This document shows, piece by piece, positions 52,474 to 60,845 of a DNA stretch of 64,000 bases (position 1 is the first letter of the stretch; every line of letters begins with the position of its first letter). The stretch is from Pseudomonadales bacterium (GTDB taxonomy: Bacteria; Pseudomonadota; Gammaproteobacteria; Pseudomonadales; Pseudohongiellaceae), in the NCBI GenBank assembly GCA_023257655.1, contig JALRBQ010000013.1, forward strand, positions 186,001 through 250,000, given 5' to 3'. The notes beneath the pieces were generated by a model. It searched no databases, was not told the origin of the DNA, and saw only the letters and a program-made list of their open reading frames with translations. The position numbers were made by a program, and so were the translations under genes.

Positions 52474-53676
52474 TTACAACCCAAGTAGCTCCAGTGCCTT
52501 GGCGTGATTCCAGTCACCGATATGAATCTGTGAAGTGCCGTCCGGGGTGCGCGTCGTGCTCCACGCGAGACGGTTACCGTCGGGCGAGAACACCGGCAGG
52601 ATGTCGGTTCCTTCCGTATTCGTGACCCGCACTGGTGGTTTGCTGCCCAAAGGATCGATCATGAACAACTCGAAGTTGGCGTGTCCCAGCAGATTGCTGG
52701 AGTAGATGATGTATTCGCCGCTGGGGTGGTAATACGGCCCCCAGTCCACCATGCCATCGGCGGTGAGCTGGCGCTGATTGCTGCCATCGACATTCATGGT
52801 CCAGACTTCCGCACTGTTGCCATCCGGATTGAACCGGCGCCAGACTATCTTGCTGTTGTCCGGACTGAAGAACGGCCCGCCGTCATATCCCGGTGAATGG
52901 GTTAGCTGTCTTACATTGCTGCCATCGGCGTTCATGATGTACAGGTCCATGAAGTAGGACTTGTCGGCGTCCAACAGCTTTTGTTCCGCCAGACTCAACG
53001 GTCGCTGATACGCTTCGCGATTGGAGGCGAACAGTATCTGGCTGCCATCGGCCGAATAGGACCCCTCGGCGTCGTAGCCATCGGTGTGTGTCAGGTTGAC
53101 CAGATTGGAGCCGTCAGTGCCGGCTTCGTAGATATCGTAGTGACGATCATAGTCCCAGCCATAGGGACGCGCGACGCCGCTCTCGCGAATGGCAATTTCT
53201 TCCTGCTGCTTCGCAACCGCCTCCGGGTCGCCATGGGTTGAGGAAAACATCACGCGCTCGAGCGTCGGGTGAATCCAGGAGCACGTTGTCAGGCCGGTGC
53301 CGGGTGAGACCCGCGTACTCTCGCCGGTGGCGAGGTCCATCAGGAAGATCTGGTAGAACGGATTGTTGCTGCCCGGTGCTTCGCTCTGGTAAATGAAACG
53401 GGCGCCATCGGCGCTGAAGTAACCCTCACCGGAGCGCAGGCTGTCAGTGATCAAACGATGGGTATTGCTCAGTAACAGGTCTTCGTTTGCACTGTTTTCA
53501 TAACCGGTGCTGGCCGGTTGCATCGCCATGCTGGTGGCCGCGGCAGTCCCGTCGGCGGCACCATAGTTGGCCGAACTCTCGGCAGCGCTGACGCTAACCT
53601 CGGGTGCCTCCTCGCAGGCTGTCAGCAACAGTGAGATGCCAATCATCAAACCAAGTGTATTCGGTAAATTCTTCAT
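52474..53676 (-). CDS. PD40/TolB-like propeller lipoprotein
   Basis: This 400-residue lipoprotein (LLLTACEE) is made almost wholly of PD40 blades such as GSYSADGSQILFASNREA, PGYDGGPFFSPDNSKIVWRR and FSPDGNRLAWSTTR. It ends with a conserved-looking IHIGDWNHAKALELLGL tail seen in exported peptidase-associated propellers. No catalytic domain is visible. It lies 24 nt upstream of the M1-M28 gene and 12 nt after the PLP gene, so the three are likely one operon; it could bind peptides for that enzyme (inference). Confidence 0.82.
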   Translation of the reverse strand: MKNLPNTLGLMIGISLLLTACEEAPEVSVSAAESSANYGAADGTAAATSMAMQPASTGYENSANEDLLLSNTHRLITDSLRSGEGYFSADGARFIYQSEAPGSNNPFYQIFLMDLATGESTRVSPGTGLTTCSWIHPTLERVMFSSTHGDPEAVAKQQEEIAIRESGVARPYGWDYDRHYDIYEAGTDGSNLVNLTHTDGYDAEGSYSADGSQILFASNREAYQRPLSLAEQKLLDADKSYFMDLYIMNADGSNVRQLTHSPGYDGGPFFSPDNSKIVWRRFNPDGNSAEVWTMNVDGSNQRQLTADGMVDWGPYYHPSGEYIIYSSNLLGHANFELFMIDPLGSKPPVRVTNTEGTDILPVFSPDGNRLAWSTTRTPDGTSQIHIGDWNHAKALELLGL

Positions 53677-53688
53677 GCCCTGATTCCG

Positions 53689-54705
53689 TCAGTCGAACCT
53701 GAAATTGTGTTGTTGCGGGAATACGCCGAACAGGCCTCCGGTATGCACAAATACCACGTTACGAGCCCCGGACAGTGCACCTGCTGACCCTTTGCGAAGC
53801 TCGTTTACCATGCCATGAAAGGCTTTTCCTGTATAGACCGGGTCCAGAAATACGCCATCACTGCTCGCCACCTGTTTAATCGTCTCGAACACTTCGGCAG
53901 TCGCCACGCCATAACCTGGCCCTATATATCCTTCTATGGTCTGAATCCGCAGTCGTTCCAGGTCAAAGTCCTGATCGTAACGCTGTTTCCAGAGTGTCAC
54001 ATCTTCGATGATCTTGTTCCTGAAGTAGCTGGCGTCGTCGCTAACGGCAAAGGCCGTGACCTGGGCCGACAGATTGAACAGTTCCCTGCCGAGTGTGAGT
54101 CCTCCCTGGGTGCCACCGGATCCGGTTGCGACGACGATGTACTCGGGTTGCAGTTGCAGGCGCTCGAAGTCGGCCTTCAATTCCGCGCTGGCGGCAATGT
54201 AGCCCCACAGTCCGATCTCATCGGTCGCCCCGGTGGGGATGAAGAAGGCCTTGTGACCCGCTGCGGCGTCCTGGGCCTGCAATTCAGCGGCGAAATCGGG
54301 ATGCGTACGCCAGTCACGCTGAGGGAGATAGCTGATGCGCGCGCCGCTGAGATAGTCCAGCAGCAGATTACCACCGGGAACCTCGGGACGCTCACCGCGC
54401 AGGATCAGATGCACCTGCATGCCCAGACGCTTGCCCAGGATCGCGGTGGCGCGGCAATGGTTCGACTGCACACCGCCACAGGTGATGAGCGTGTCACAGC
54501 CCTGATCCTGGGCCTCGGCAATACAGAACTCGAGTTTACGGACCTTGTTGCCAGACACTTCAGTGCCCGTCTGCTCATCGTGTTTGATCCACAACGTGAC
54601 TCCCTCAAACTGTTCCGAGAATTTAGTCAGCGGAGTCAGCGGGGTCGGCAGGTGTGCCAGTTGTAATCGCGAGGGCCACTTGATCATCGTGTGCATCCAT
54701 TTCAT
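53689..54705 (-). CDS. PLP-dependent enzyme of the ACC deaminase/D-cysteine desulfhydrase family
   Basis: This 338-residue fold-type II PLP enzyme has Lys54 in GTEVSGNKVRKLEF as the Schiff-base lysine and the CGGVQSNHCRATA motif. A phosphate-binding VVATGSGGTQGGL loop and the C-terminal TGGLFGVFPQ also match ACC deaminase/D-cysteine desulfhydrase proteins. D-cysteine or 1-aminocyclopropane-carboxylate is the likely substrate type; assignment between them is uncertain. ATG 54687 is an alternative start. It heads the PLP-PD40-peptidase run. Confidence 0.88.
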   Translation of the reverse strand: MKWMHTMIKWPSRLQLAHLPTPLTPLTKFSEQFEGVTLWIKHDEQTGTEVSGNKVRKLEFCIAEAQDQGCDTLITCGGVQSNHCRATAILGKRLGMQVHLILRGERPEVPGGNLLLDYLSGARISYLPQRDWRTHPDFAAELQAQDAAAGHKAFFIPTGATDEIGLWGYIAASAELKADFERLQLQPEYIVVATGSGGTQGGLTLGRELFNLSAQVTAFAVSDDASYFRNKIIEDVTLWKQRYDQDFDLERLRIQTIEGYIGPGYGVATAEVFETIKQVASSDGVFLDPVYTGKAFHGMVNELRKGSAGALSGARNVVFVHTGGLFGVFPQQHNFRFD

Positions 54706-54818
54706 TCAATTGAATTCCGGGCCGGAGATTACCGCCACCCAGAAAGCAAAAACGGAACAGAAGCGAGACTTCCATTCCGTTATGCGTGATTCGGATTCAG
54801 ACCGGGACAGAGGGCGGG

Positions 54819-55238
54819 TCAGTTACCTTTGCTCTGGGTAGCATCATAGGTCTCGACTCCACCGGTCTTGGCCCCCGGGGCTTCCACTGGCAAGGGTCGA
54901 TACGCTTCCGAATACAGGAACAAGTCGGTCAACACTGCCCGCAGGTGAATCGAGGCGTTGAGATTGTCCACAATCTCGGAGCCGATCTTTTCCTGAGCCA
55001 AAATAAAGCCCAGTGCAGCTCCGGCATTACGACAATCATTGGCGATGACCTGCTCGAAGTCGTTCTTGCTGTCGGCAAAGGCCGCCGCGATTTTTTTCAT
55101 CGCGTCGGCTATGCCTAGCAGCGTGGGTCGAGCATGGGGACCGGGTCCGGTTTCTTTCTGAGCCGGCCGGCCCTGTGCGGCGTAGGCCAACAGGAACTCA
55201 TACCCAGACTCGATGGTTTCAATTTCGTCTTCTATCAC
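54819..55238 (-). CDS. Small protein in the Mo-hydroxylase operon, unknown function
   Basis: The 139-residue product starts at a GTG (55238) with AGGAAA upstream. It is soluble, acidic at the N-terminus and mostly helical, with no signal peptide. No domain is recognised. Being 30 nt after the cytochrome b gene, it is the last gene of the Mo-hydroxylase run and may act as an accessory or assembly protein. It shows no similarity to the XdhC/PaoD maturation family that I can see. Confidence 0.7.
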   Translation of the reverse strand: MIEDEIETIESGYEFLLAYAAQGRPAQKETGPGPHARPTLLGIADAMKKIAAAFADSKNDFEQVIANDCRNAGAALGFILAQEKIGSEIVDNLNASIHLRAVLTDLFLYSEAYRPLPVEAPGAKTGGVETYDATQSKGN

Positions 55239-55268
55239 TGCGTTTTTCCTGTGTTATAACCGGATCGA

Positions 55269-56036
55269 TCAGTCTGCTTCTTTGGGAGACCAGCGACTCG
55301 GGTCGTGGTTAGCAGACATTTCATCTTCCGAAATCCAGCCAGTTAACATGGAGCGCGTGTAGAAAAGTTTTTCCGGACGCAGCGCGAAGTAAATGTGCGT
55401 TGCCACCAGTGCAATCAGCGCGAGCGTGGACAGACCATGCAGCAGGAACACGAGGCCAAGTTGGCTCTCCGGCATGCTGTTGGTGCGATCCCAGAACGGC
55501 GTGTCAATCTGCATAAACAGCAACACTCCGGTGGCGATTACCGCCAGTACGACGACTGTCACTGCCCAGTGCATACCCTTCTGCTCGAAGGAATATTTAC
55601 CAGGCTTCTTCGCCGAGTCAAACGGCTCGCCAAAATCACGTGGCCCCAGAATCATCGATTTGAAATCCTGCCAGAACAGGGAGCGGATGATATGGAACAC
55701 GACGACGAAGGTCAGCAACAGGCCAGATATCCAGTGGATATTCAACCAGGCTAAGCGCAATCCAAGAATCGGTGAAGTGCCAGTGATGATCAGGGCGAAG
55801 ATGCTCGCTGCCATGACCCAGTGAAACAGTCTGTCGATAGTTTCGTGACGTAATACGCGTCGGCCTTCGCCAGACGGCTTGTCCATTTTCTTGTTGGCCA
55901 GTGCGGCCATGATAATCGCATGGGCTGCAAGGAGTATCAGCACAGCAACAGCAACAACCCAGAGTAAATCCCAAGACACGCCGAGAATTACTTCCTCGCC
56001 CCAAACATCGCGTTTATAGCGGACAATTTCTCCCAC
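55269..56036 (-). CDS. Cytochrome b (Ni-hydrogenase/formate dehydrogenase gamma type)
   Basis: This 255-residue integral membrane b-type cytochrome has four to five spans. Paired histidines suit two hemes: RLFHWVMAAS, NIHWISGLLLTFVVVFHIIRSLFW, KGMHWAVTVVVL and FLLHGLSTLALIALVATHIYF. GTG start with GAGGG upstream. In the family it moves electrons from a periplasmic enzyme to the quinone pool. Placed behind the Mo-hydroxylase genes, it is the likely membrane outlet for that enzyme. A strong hairpin (56103-56127) separates it from the FAD subunit gene. Confidence 0.88.
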   Translation of the reverse strand: MGEIVRYKRDVWGEEVILGVSWDLLWVVAVAVLILLAAHAIIMAALANKKMDKPSGEGRRVLRHETIDRLFHWVMAASIFALIITGTSPILGLRLAWLNIHWISGLLLTFVVVFHIIRSLFWQDFKSMILGPRDFGEPFDSAKKPGKYSFEQKGMHWAVTVVVLAVIATGVLLFMQIDTPFWDRTNSMPESQLGLVFLLHGLSTLALIALVATHIYFALRPEKLFYTRSMLTGWISEDEMSANHDPSRWSPKEAD

Positions 56037-56093
56037 TCTACTACCCTCTCACTTTTTGTATTTATTAACTAAATTCGTGATGCGTACTAACAA

Positions 56094-56127
56094 GAACCGA
56101 AACGGTTCGGGGATTAACCCCGAACCG
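56094..56127 (-). promoter_or_regulatory. Alternative stem-loops at the FAD-subunit stop
   Basis: A perfect 10-bp stem (CGGTTCGGGG / CCCCGAACCG, loop ATTAA, 56103-56127) spans the stop codon of the FAD subunit. A third GAACCG copy at 56094-56099 can pair with the same CGGTTC (56103-56108), so two mutually exclusive hairpins are possible. This may set the ratio of enzyme subunits to the cytochrome or mark an mRNA processing site. Confidence 0.55.
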
Positions 56128-57109
56128 CGCGCTTCACAAGGTTCTGCATCAGAGGCACTTTGAAATGATTGTAGTTCAGCGGCCGAGCACCCTGGGTTGC
56201 AATGACAGCGACCTGATCGGCCAACTGGTCAGAGCGCTGCTTTCCGCGCAGGGCATTTTCTACGGCTTCCAAACGACGGGGCACACATTCTACGGCGCCG
56301 CAAGCGAGTCGGGCATCCTGAATAACACCGCCGGAGACTTTGATCGCCGCTGCGATGCTTACCAGTGCGAAGTCCCATACATTCCGGTCAGCTACCTTCT
56401 CGAAATAGAATTCAGCATTAGCCCAGGTGTTGGGAATACGAACAGCCGTCAAGATCTCGCCGTCGTTCAGCACGGTCATATTGACGATGTCGCGCGAGGG
56501 TCCAACGAAGAAGTCCTGTGCCGGAATCAGACGCTGGCCGCCTGAACTGCGCACGACCATCGTGGCATCCAATGCAACCAGTGCCGGTGCGGTGTCAGAC
56601 GGGCTGACTGCCACACAGCGGCTGGCACCAAACAGGGCGTGTTCGCGATTCAACCCTTCAGGAGAATCGGCGTAGCAGATATTGCCACCGGCACGGTAGC
56701 AATCGAGTCCGCGACGGTAGTACCAGCAGCGAGCATCCTGTGCCAGATTGCCGCCAAGCGTACCGACGTTGCGAATCTGCGGGCTCGCTACCCGGCCGGC
56801 GGCCGTGGCGAGCAGGCCGAAGCGCGACTGCACGAGTGGGTTATTGGCGATTTCGGTCAGGGTAGTAACCGCACCAATCTCGATGCCGTCTGCCGTTTCC
56901 TTGATGCCTTTCCAGGCGTCGATCTGGGTCAACTCGATCATCGCGGCAGGTGTCTTATTGCGGTCCTTCAACCAGCCGTAAGTATCCTGTCCGCCGCCGA
57001 GCAGCCAACCATCCGCACCTAATGTTGCTGCCAATGCCAGGGCGTTCGCCTCATCAGTTGGCTGATAAAGTTCGATATCGGGCATTACGTCATGTGATGT
57101 GGCTACCAT
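56114..57109 (-). CDS. Mo-hydroxylase FAD subunit with extra 4Fe-4S motif (PaoB-like)
   Basis: This 331-residue protein of the xanthine-dehydrogenase FAD-binding family has the FAD motifs LGGGQDTYG and IRNVGTLGGNL. It also has four cysteines, Cys128, Cys137, Cys145 and Cys165 (CWYYRRGLDC...GGNIC...GASRC). These match the insert that holds an additional 4Fe-4S cluster in E. coli PaoB and in 4-hydroxybenzoyl-CoA reductase. It relays electrons from the Mo subunit to an acceptor. It starts one nucleotide after the large-subunit stop. Confidence 0.88.
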   Translation of the reverse strand: MVATSHDVMPDIELYQPTDEANALALAATLGADGWLLGGGQDTYGWLKDRNKTPAAMIELTQIDAWKGIKETADGIEIGAVTTLTEIANNPLVQSRFGLLATAAGRVASPQIRNVGTLGGNLAQDARCWYYRRGLDCYRAGGNICYADSPEGLNREHALFGASRCVAVSPSDTAPALVALDATMVVRSSGGQRLIPAQDFFVGPSRDIVNMTVLNDGEILTAVRIPNTWANAEFYFEKVADRNVWDFALVSIAAAIKVSGGVIQDARLACGAVECVPRRLEAVENALRGKQRSDQLADQVAVIATQGARPLNYNHFKVPLMQNLVKRAVRG

Positions 57110-57110
57110 A

Positions 57111-59534
57111 TCAACCTCGGAAATTGTTTTGTGCCAGTGGAACCGCTTCTGAGGTCACTCCGGCCAGGTGATTGAGAATCATGTCTGCAGTAATCGGTGA
57201 GGCGTTGAACAGATGTCCGTCCAGCGCATCGGAAATTGCCGCAGTAAGGGCAGCGGAAACCGCGCCCATCGCAGGCTCACCAATGCCTCGAGCCCCAACC
57301 GGATTCTCGGGATCCGGCAGGTCAACCCACCCGGTACGGATCTTCGCAGGTGTATCCAGAATGGTTGGCACTTTGCTCTGCCAATATCCTGTGCTCGCGG
57401 GTAATCCGTTCTGCGGGTCATACAAGTGACGCTCGTAGCCAGACAGTCCGATACCCCAGACCGCGCCGCCTACCAGCTGGTTCTTCAGCCCTTGCGGGTG
57501 CATGACAGTACCGCACTCACCGATGGTTACCATGTCGACAATGTCGTACTTGCCGGTTTCGGTATCGAGTTCGATCTCGGTGAACGTGACAGTGAATCCC
57601 GGCGGGTTATTGTTGTGGCGCGAGTCATGGAAGATACCCATGAGGGCGCTACCGGCCAGTCGGGATACTGACAGCTTGGTAAAGTCGTTCAGATCTTCCG
57701 GTACTTCAGCCTCGCCGGTGAACTTACCACCCAATTGCAGGCCACGCTGGGCAATCTGGGCAAAGGTCATGCCGGTGCTGGAGTCGGAAATCTTGTAGAT
57801 ACGCTCGCCGCCGACGGTATAGTCAGCCGGTGCACCGCCGAGATCCATGGCCGCGATTTCCTTCATCTTGGCCAGCAGGTCCTGGGCAGCACCCCAGTTG
57901 GTGCGCGTATTGGTAAAGATCGAGTTACTGCCATCCTGCGGTGAAGTCACTGGCAGGTTGCGGTCTGTGCGACCTGTGATGACGTCCACGCGCTCCCACG
58001 GCATCTGCAGCACTTCGGCAGCCGCTCGTGAGGTGGAGGCATAGGAATAGGTGCCGAGGTTGCCGACACCGTTGTGCACAGCCAGGCGCCCATCAGGCAT
58101 CAAACGGACGATACCGTCCATGCCGCTGCGGCCCGCGTTGTGGTAGCCCTGACCGACACCGATGCCGGTAACCTTGCTGCCATTGCGCTGACGTGAGCGG
58201 GTGATGCGTTCCTGATAATTGAACAGGGCCGCACCCTGCTGCAAGGCCTCCGGCATGTAGGCACTGGTCAGTGGTTGCCGTTGTGGACCGCCCACGTCGC
58301 CGTTCTGCGGCGTGTTCAGCAGGCGAATTGCCAATCGGTCGATGCCGAGCTCGGCAGCAGCCTTGTCCAGGATCGGCGCGATGATTGGCGCAATCTGGTT
58401 TTGGCCGGGACCACGCTGGGCGCCACGGTGGCCAGTATTACTGCCGATGGCCGTGCCGCGGAAGCGCATGGCTTCAGTCTGGTACAGGATGGAGATGCAG
58501 TCGGCTGCTGCGAAGGCGTCACCGCCGCCGCCCTTACCGCCGTTGTCGGAAATGATATAGATGTCCAGCGCAGCCATGGTGCCATCGGCCTTGAAGCCGC
58601 ACTTCAGCCAGCCCTGGAAGCCCTGACGAGCGCCGCCGATCGTGAATTCTTCTTCACGGGAGATGCGCATCATGACAGGACGGTTGATCTTCTGGGACAG
58701 CTTGGCCGGAATCGCCATGCTCGGAATGCTGCCAGCGCGGGCACGCTGGCCGAAACCGCCGCCTGTTGCTTCATTAATGAAGACGAAATCTTCCTGCGGC
58801 ACACCGACGATGCCAGCCATGTCCACGGCCAGACCGGTCAGACTCTGGGAGGTACCGTGCAGGTACAGCTTGCCATTTTCCCAATAGGCCATCGCGCTGC
58901 GTGGCTCCATTGACATGTGCGGGTAACCGGCAGTGGTAAAGGAACCTTCATAGACGAAGGCAGACTGGGCAAAGGCCGCTTCCAGATCGCCGTAGGCGAA
59001 TTGTTGCTGCGGCTCGGCAGTGGGCTCGGCGCCAGCACGGAAGCTGGCAACCTGATCCCGCGACCATTTCTCGGAGGCGAAGCCTTCACGGAACACGAAA
59101 GTGTTGCCGCCGGTGTAGGCATCGGGACCGCCTTCGGCGAGACTGTCCAGCGGGTCCAATACGAACGGGAGTCGCTCGAAGGTCACAGAAATCGCGGCAA
59201 TTGCAGACTCGGCAGTCTTCTCGTCGACGGCTGCCAGCGCCAGGATCGGTTCACCAACCAGGGTAGGCTCGTTGGTCAGGATCTTGAGGCCGGTACCACC
59301 GGGCTCGCCATCGGGATAGACATCATCCGCTGTCAGAATGCCGAATACGCCGTCCATCGCCAGGGCAGCAGAGGCATCAATAGACACGACGCGGGCGTGG
59401 GGGATCGGGCTCGTCAGCAAGCGGGCATAGACCATGCCTTCCCGGGAGTAGTCTTCCGCGTATTTGATTCGTCCAGTGACCTTGCCAGCCACATCGGGTG
59501 GTACGAAATCTTTACCAATATGCATATACGCCAT
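57111..59534 (-). CDS. Mo-hydroxylase large (molybdopterin) subunit
   Basis: This 807-residue protein is the molybdenum-cofactor subunit of a xanthine-dehydrogenase-family enzyme. It has GGGFGQRARAG, a GHRGAQRGPGQNQ segment at the cofactor region, and the catalytic Glu753 in GARGIGEPAMG. The CO-dehydrogenase form I loop (AYxCSFR) is absent, so it is not a true CoxL. The closest functional analogue is PaoC, an aldehyde oxidase. It lies 5 nt after the 2Fe-2S gene and its maturation factor is not in the window. Confidence 0.9.
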   Translation of the reverse strand: MAYMHIGKDFVPPDVAGKVTGRIKYAEDYSREGMVYARLLTSPIPHARVVSIDASAALAMDGVFGILTADDVYPDGEPGGTGLKILTNEPTLVGEPILALAAVDEKTAESAIAAISVTFERLPFVLDPLDSLAEGGPDAYTGGNTFVFREGFASEKWSRDQVASFRAGAEPTAEPQQQFAYGDLEAAFAQSAFVYEGSFTTAGYPHMSMEPRSAMAYWENGKLYLHGTSQSLTGLAVDMAGIVGVPQEDFVFINEATGGGFGQRARAGSIPSMAIPAKLSQKINRPVMMRISREEEFTIGGARQGFQGWLKCGFKADGTMAALDIYIISDNGGKGGGGDAFAAADCISILYQTEAMRFRGTAIGSNTGHRGAQRGPGQNQIAPIIAPILDKAAAELGIDRLAIRLLNTPQNGDVGGPQRQPLTSAYMPEALQQGAALFNYQERITRSRQRNGSKVTGIGVGQGYHNAGRSGMDGIVRLMPDGRLAVHNGVGNLGTYSYASTSRAAAEVLQMPWERVDVITGRTDRNLPVTSPQDGSNSIFTNTRTNWGAAQDLLAKMKEIAAMDLGGAPADYTVGGERIYKISDSSTGMTFAQIAQRGLQLGGKFTGEAEVPEDLNDFTKLSVSRLAGSALMGIFHDSRHNNNPPGFTVTFTEIELDTETGKYDIVDMVTIGECGTVMHPQGLKNQLVGGAVWGIGLSGYERHLYDPQNGLPASTGYWQSKVPTILDTPAKIRTGWVDLPDPENPVGARGIGEPAMGAVSAALTAAISDALDGHLFNASPITADMILNHLAGVTSEAVPLAQNNFRG

Positions 59535-59539
59535 GTTGA

Positions 59540-60124
59540 TTATCCTATTTGTGCGGCGCGCATGACGCCATCCAGGTATGAGTCATAGGAACCGCAACGA
59601 CAGATGTTGCCGGCCAGGCCCTGTCTTGCTTCTTCCCGAGTGGGGTTGGGGTTCGCACGCAGCAAACCTACCGCTGCCATGATCTGACCCGGTGTGCAGT
59701 AGCCGCACTGCGGGGAAAGTTCTTCGACGAAGGCCTGCTGAACAGGGTGCAGGTCACCGTTCGGGGACTCGAGTCCTTCTACTGTCTCGATGCGAGCTGC
59801 TTTCACAGAATGCGTCAGCACGGAGCAGGCATAGGACGGAATATCGTTGACGAGGACGGTGCAAGCTCCGCATTCACCGCGGTTGCAACCGAGTTTGGTG
59901 CCAGTCAGGCCCAGTTTGTAACGCAGAGTAGAGGCCAGTGTTTCCTGAGGTGCCACATCGACACTGCGAACCTGACCATTGACGTTGATTCGGATCAGAC
60001 GTTCGACATAGCCAGCGGGTCGATCGGCACCATTAGCGGCATACCAGATCGTGGTGGACGTGGCCGCTGCGCCAGAGGCAATGACACCTTTGATAAAGCG
60101 TCTACGGGTTAATTTTGGATTCAC
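59540..60124 (-). CDS. Tat-exported 2Fe-2S subunit of Mo hydroxylase (PaoA-like)
   Basis: This 194-residue protein has a twin-arginine signal (LTRRRFIKGVIASGAAATS) and two 2Fe-2S sites: Cys80, Cys85, Cys88, Cys100 (plant-ferredoxin type) and Cys140, Cys143, Cys175, Cys177 (helical domain). The signal means the folded heterotrimer is exported, as with E. coli PaoABC. GTG start with GGAGG upstream. It is the first gene of the operon, whose promoter must lie in the 721-nt gap to gltB. The twin 2Fe-2S set with normal length indicates an intact gene. Confidence 0.92.
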   Translation of the reverse strand: MNPKLTRRRFIKGVIASGAAATSTTIWYAANGADRPAGYVERLIRINVNGQVRSVDVAPQETLASTLRYKLGLTGTKLGCNRGECGACTVLVNDIPSYACSVLTHSVKAARIETVEGLESPNGDLHPVQQAFVEELSPQCGYCTPGQIMAAVGLLRANPNPTREEARQGLAGNICRCGSYDSYLDGVMRAAQIG

Positions 60125-60845
60125 GGGTTTAGTCGCCTCCGTTGAAGGGAAAGGGATTCTGCTAAATCTAAATGAGAACGGTTTCGGTCTGGTTTATTCT
60201 TCTTCTGAAACAGCCATAGCGCCGGTTAGAGTAAATCACCTGCACCTATTTATCAAGCAGACCACTGCCGTGGAGACCCTGTATTTTGGTCACTTTGGCG
60301 GCTTCACGGGGGCTAGGAAGTGCCCGTTTTCGGCGGCTTCCGAGCTGGCAAAAAGACCGACAAATACACCCGCCGCCTCACCCCCGATTCCGACTCCGTT
60401 TACACCTCTCAGGCTCGTCGTGCCAACCGGATTTTCAACTCTGCGTGGATGAGAGTGAGGAGTCGTTTAGGGCTGCGAAACCGGCCCGAAAAATGCTGTC
60501 ATGCCTCGCGGCGCACTCGCCACATTTTGCAGCCACCTTGCGCCCCAATCTGGAACGAATAATCGGACCGGGAATCGATCGGCAAATTGTCGCCCTACTT
60601 AGCGGAAACCCGCGCAAACCTTGACATATTCTGATGCGGTGGTATTGTGTCCGGCCCTCTCCGGAGTGTGTTATTACACGCTTTTTGCGCGAGGGGCACT
60701 GATTGAATCGTCAAGCCCTGTCACGACAAATTCAGCAGCACTCCGTATACCAATTCGATAGGTTCAGCCTCATCGGGGGATTAAGTAGCGGAAACAGAAA
60801 ACGAAGCTTCACCTTTTTAACACGAGTTGTGCACGAGAAATTACT
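60125..60845. other. 721-nt divergent intergenic region
   Basis: Between the Mo-hydroxylase operon and gltB I find no convincing gene; the frames here are short and have poor composition. It holds a strong plus-strand promoter (see 60621-60648) and a GTGT/ACAC hairpin with TTTTT near 60667-60690 in the presumed gltB leader. The minus-strand promoter of the hydroxylase operon must also be here but I could not fix it. Confidence 0.7.
60621..60648 (+). promoter_or_regulatory. Sigma-70 promoter for gltB
   Basis: A perfect TTGACA (60621-60626), a 16-nt spacer and TATTGT (60643-60648) predict transcription from about 60655. The leader to the gltB ATG is then about 190 nt. Confidence 0.7.

Noticed and set aside
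57111-59534. Form I CO dehydrogenase (CoxL)
   Set aside because: The AYxCSFR active-site loop is missing, and the Tat-exported 2Fe-2S partner and the FAD subunit with its extra Fe-S insert fit the PaoABC type.
60125-60845. Genes in the gltB upstream gap
   Set aside because: Candidate frames are short, overlap each other on both strands, lack ribosome sites and have Arg/Pro/Ser-rich products with no motif.
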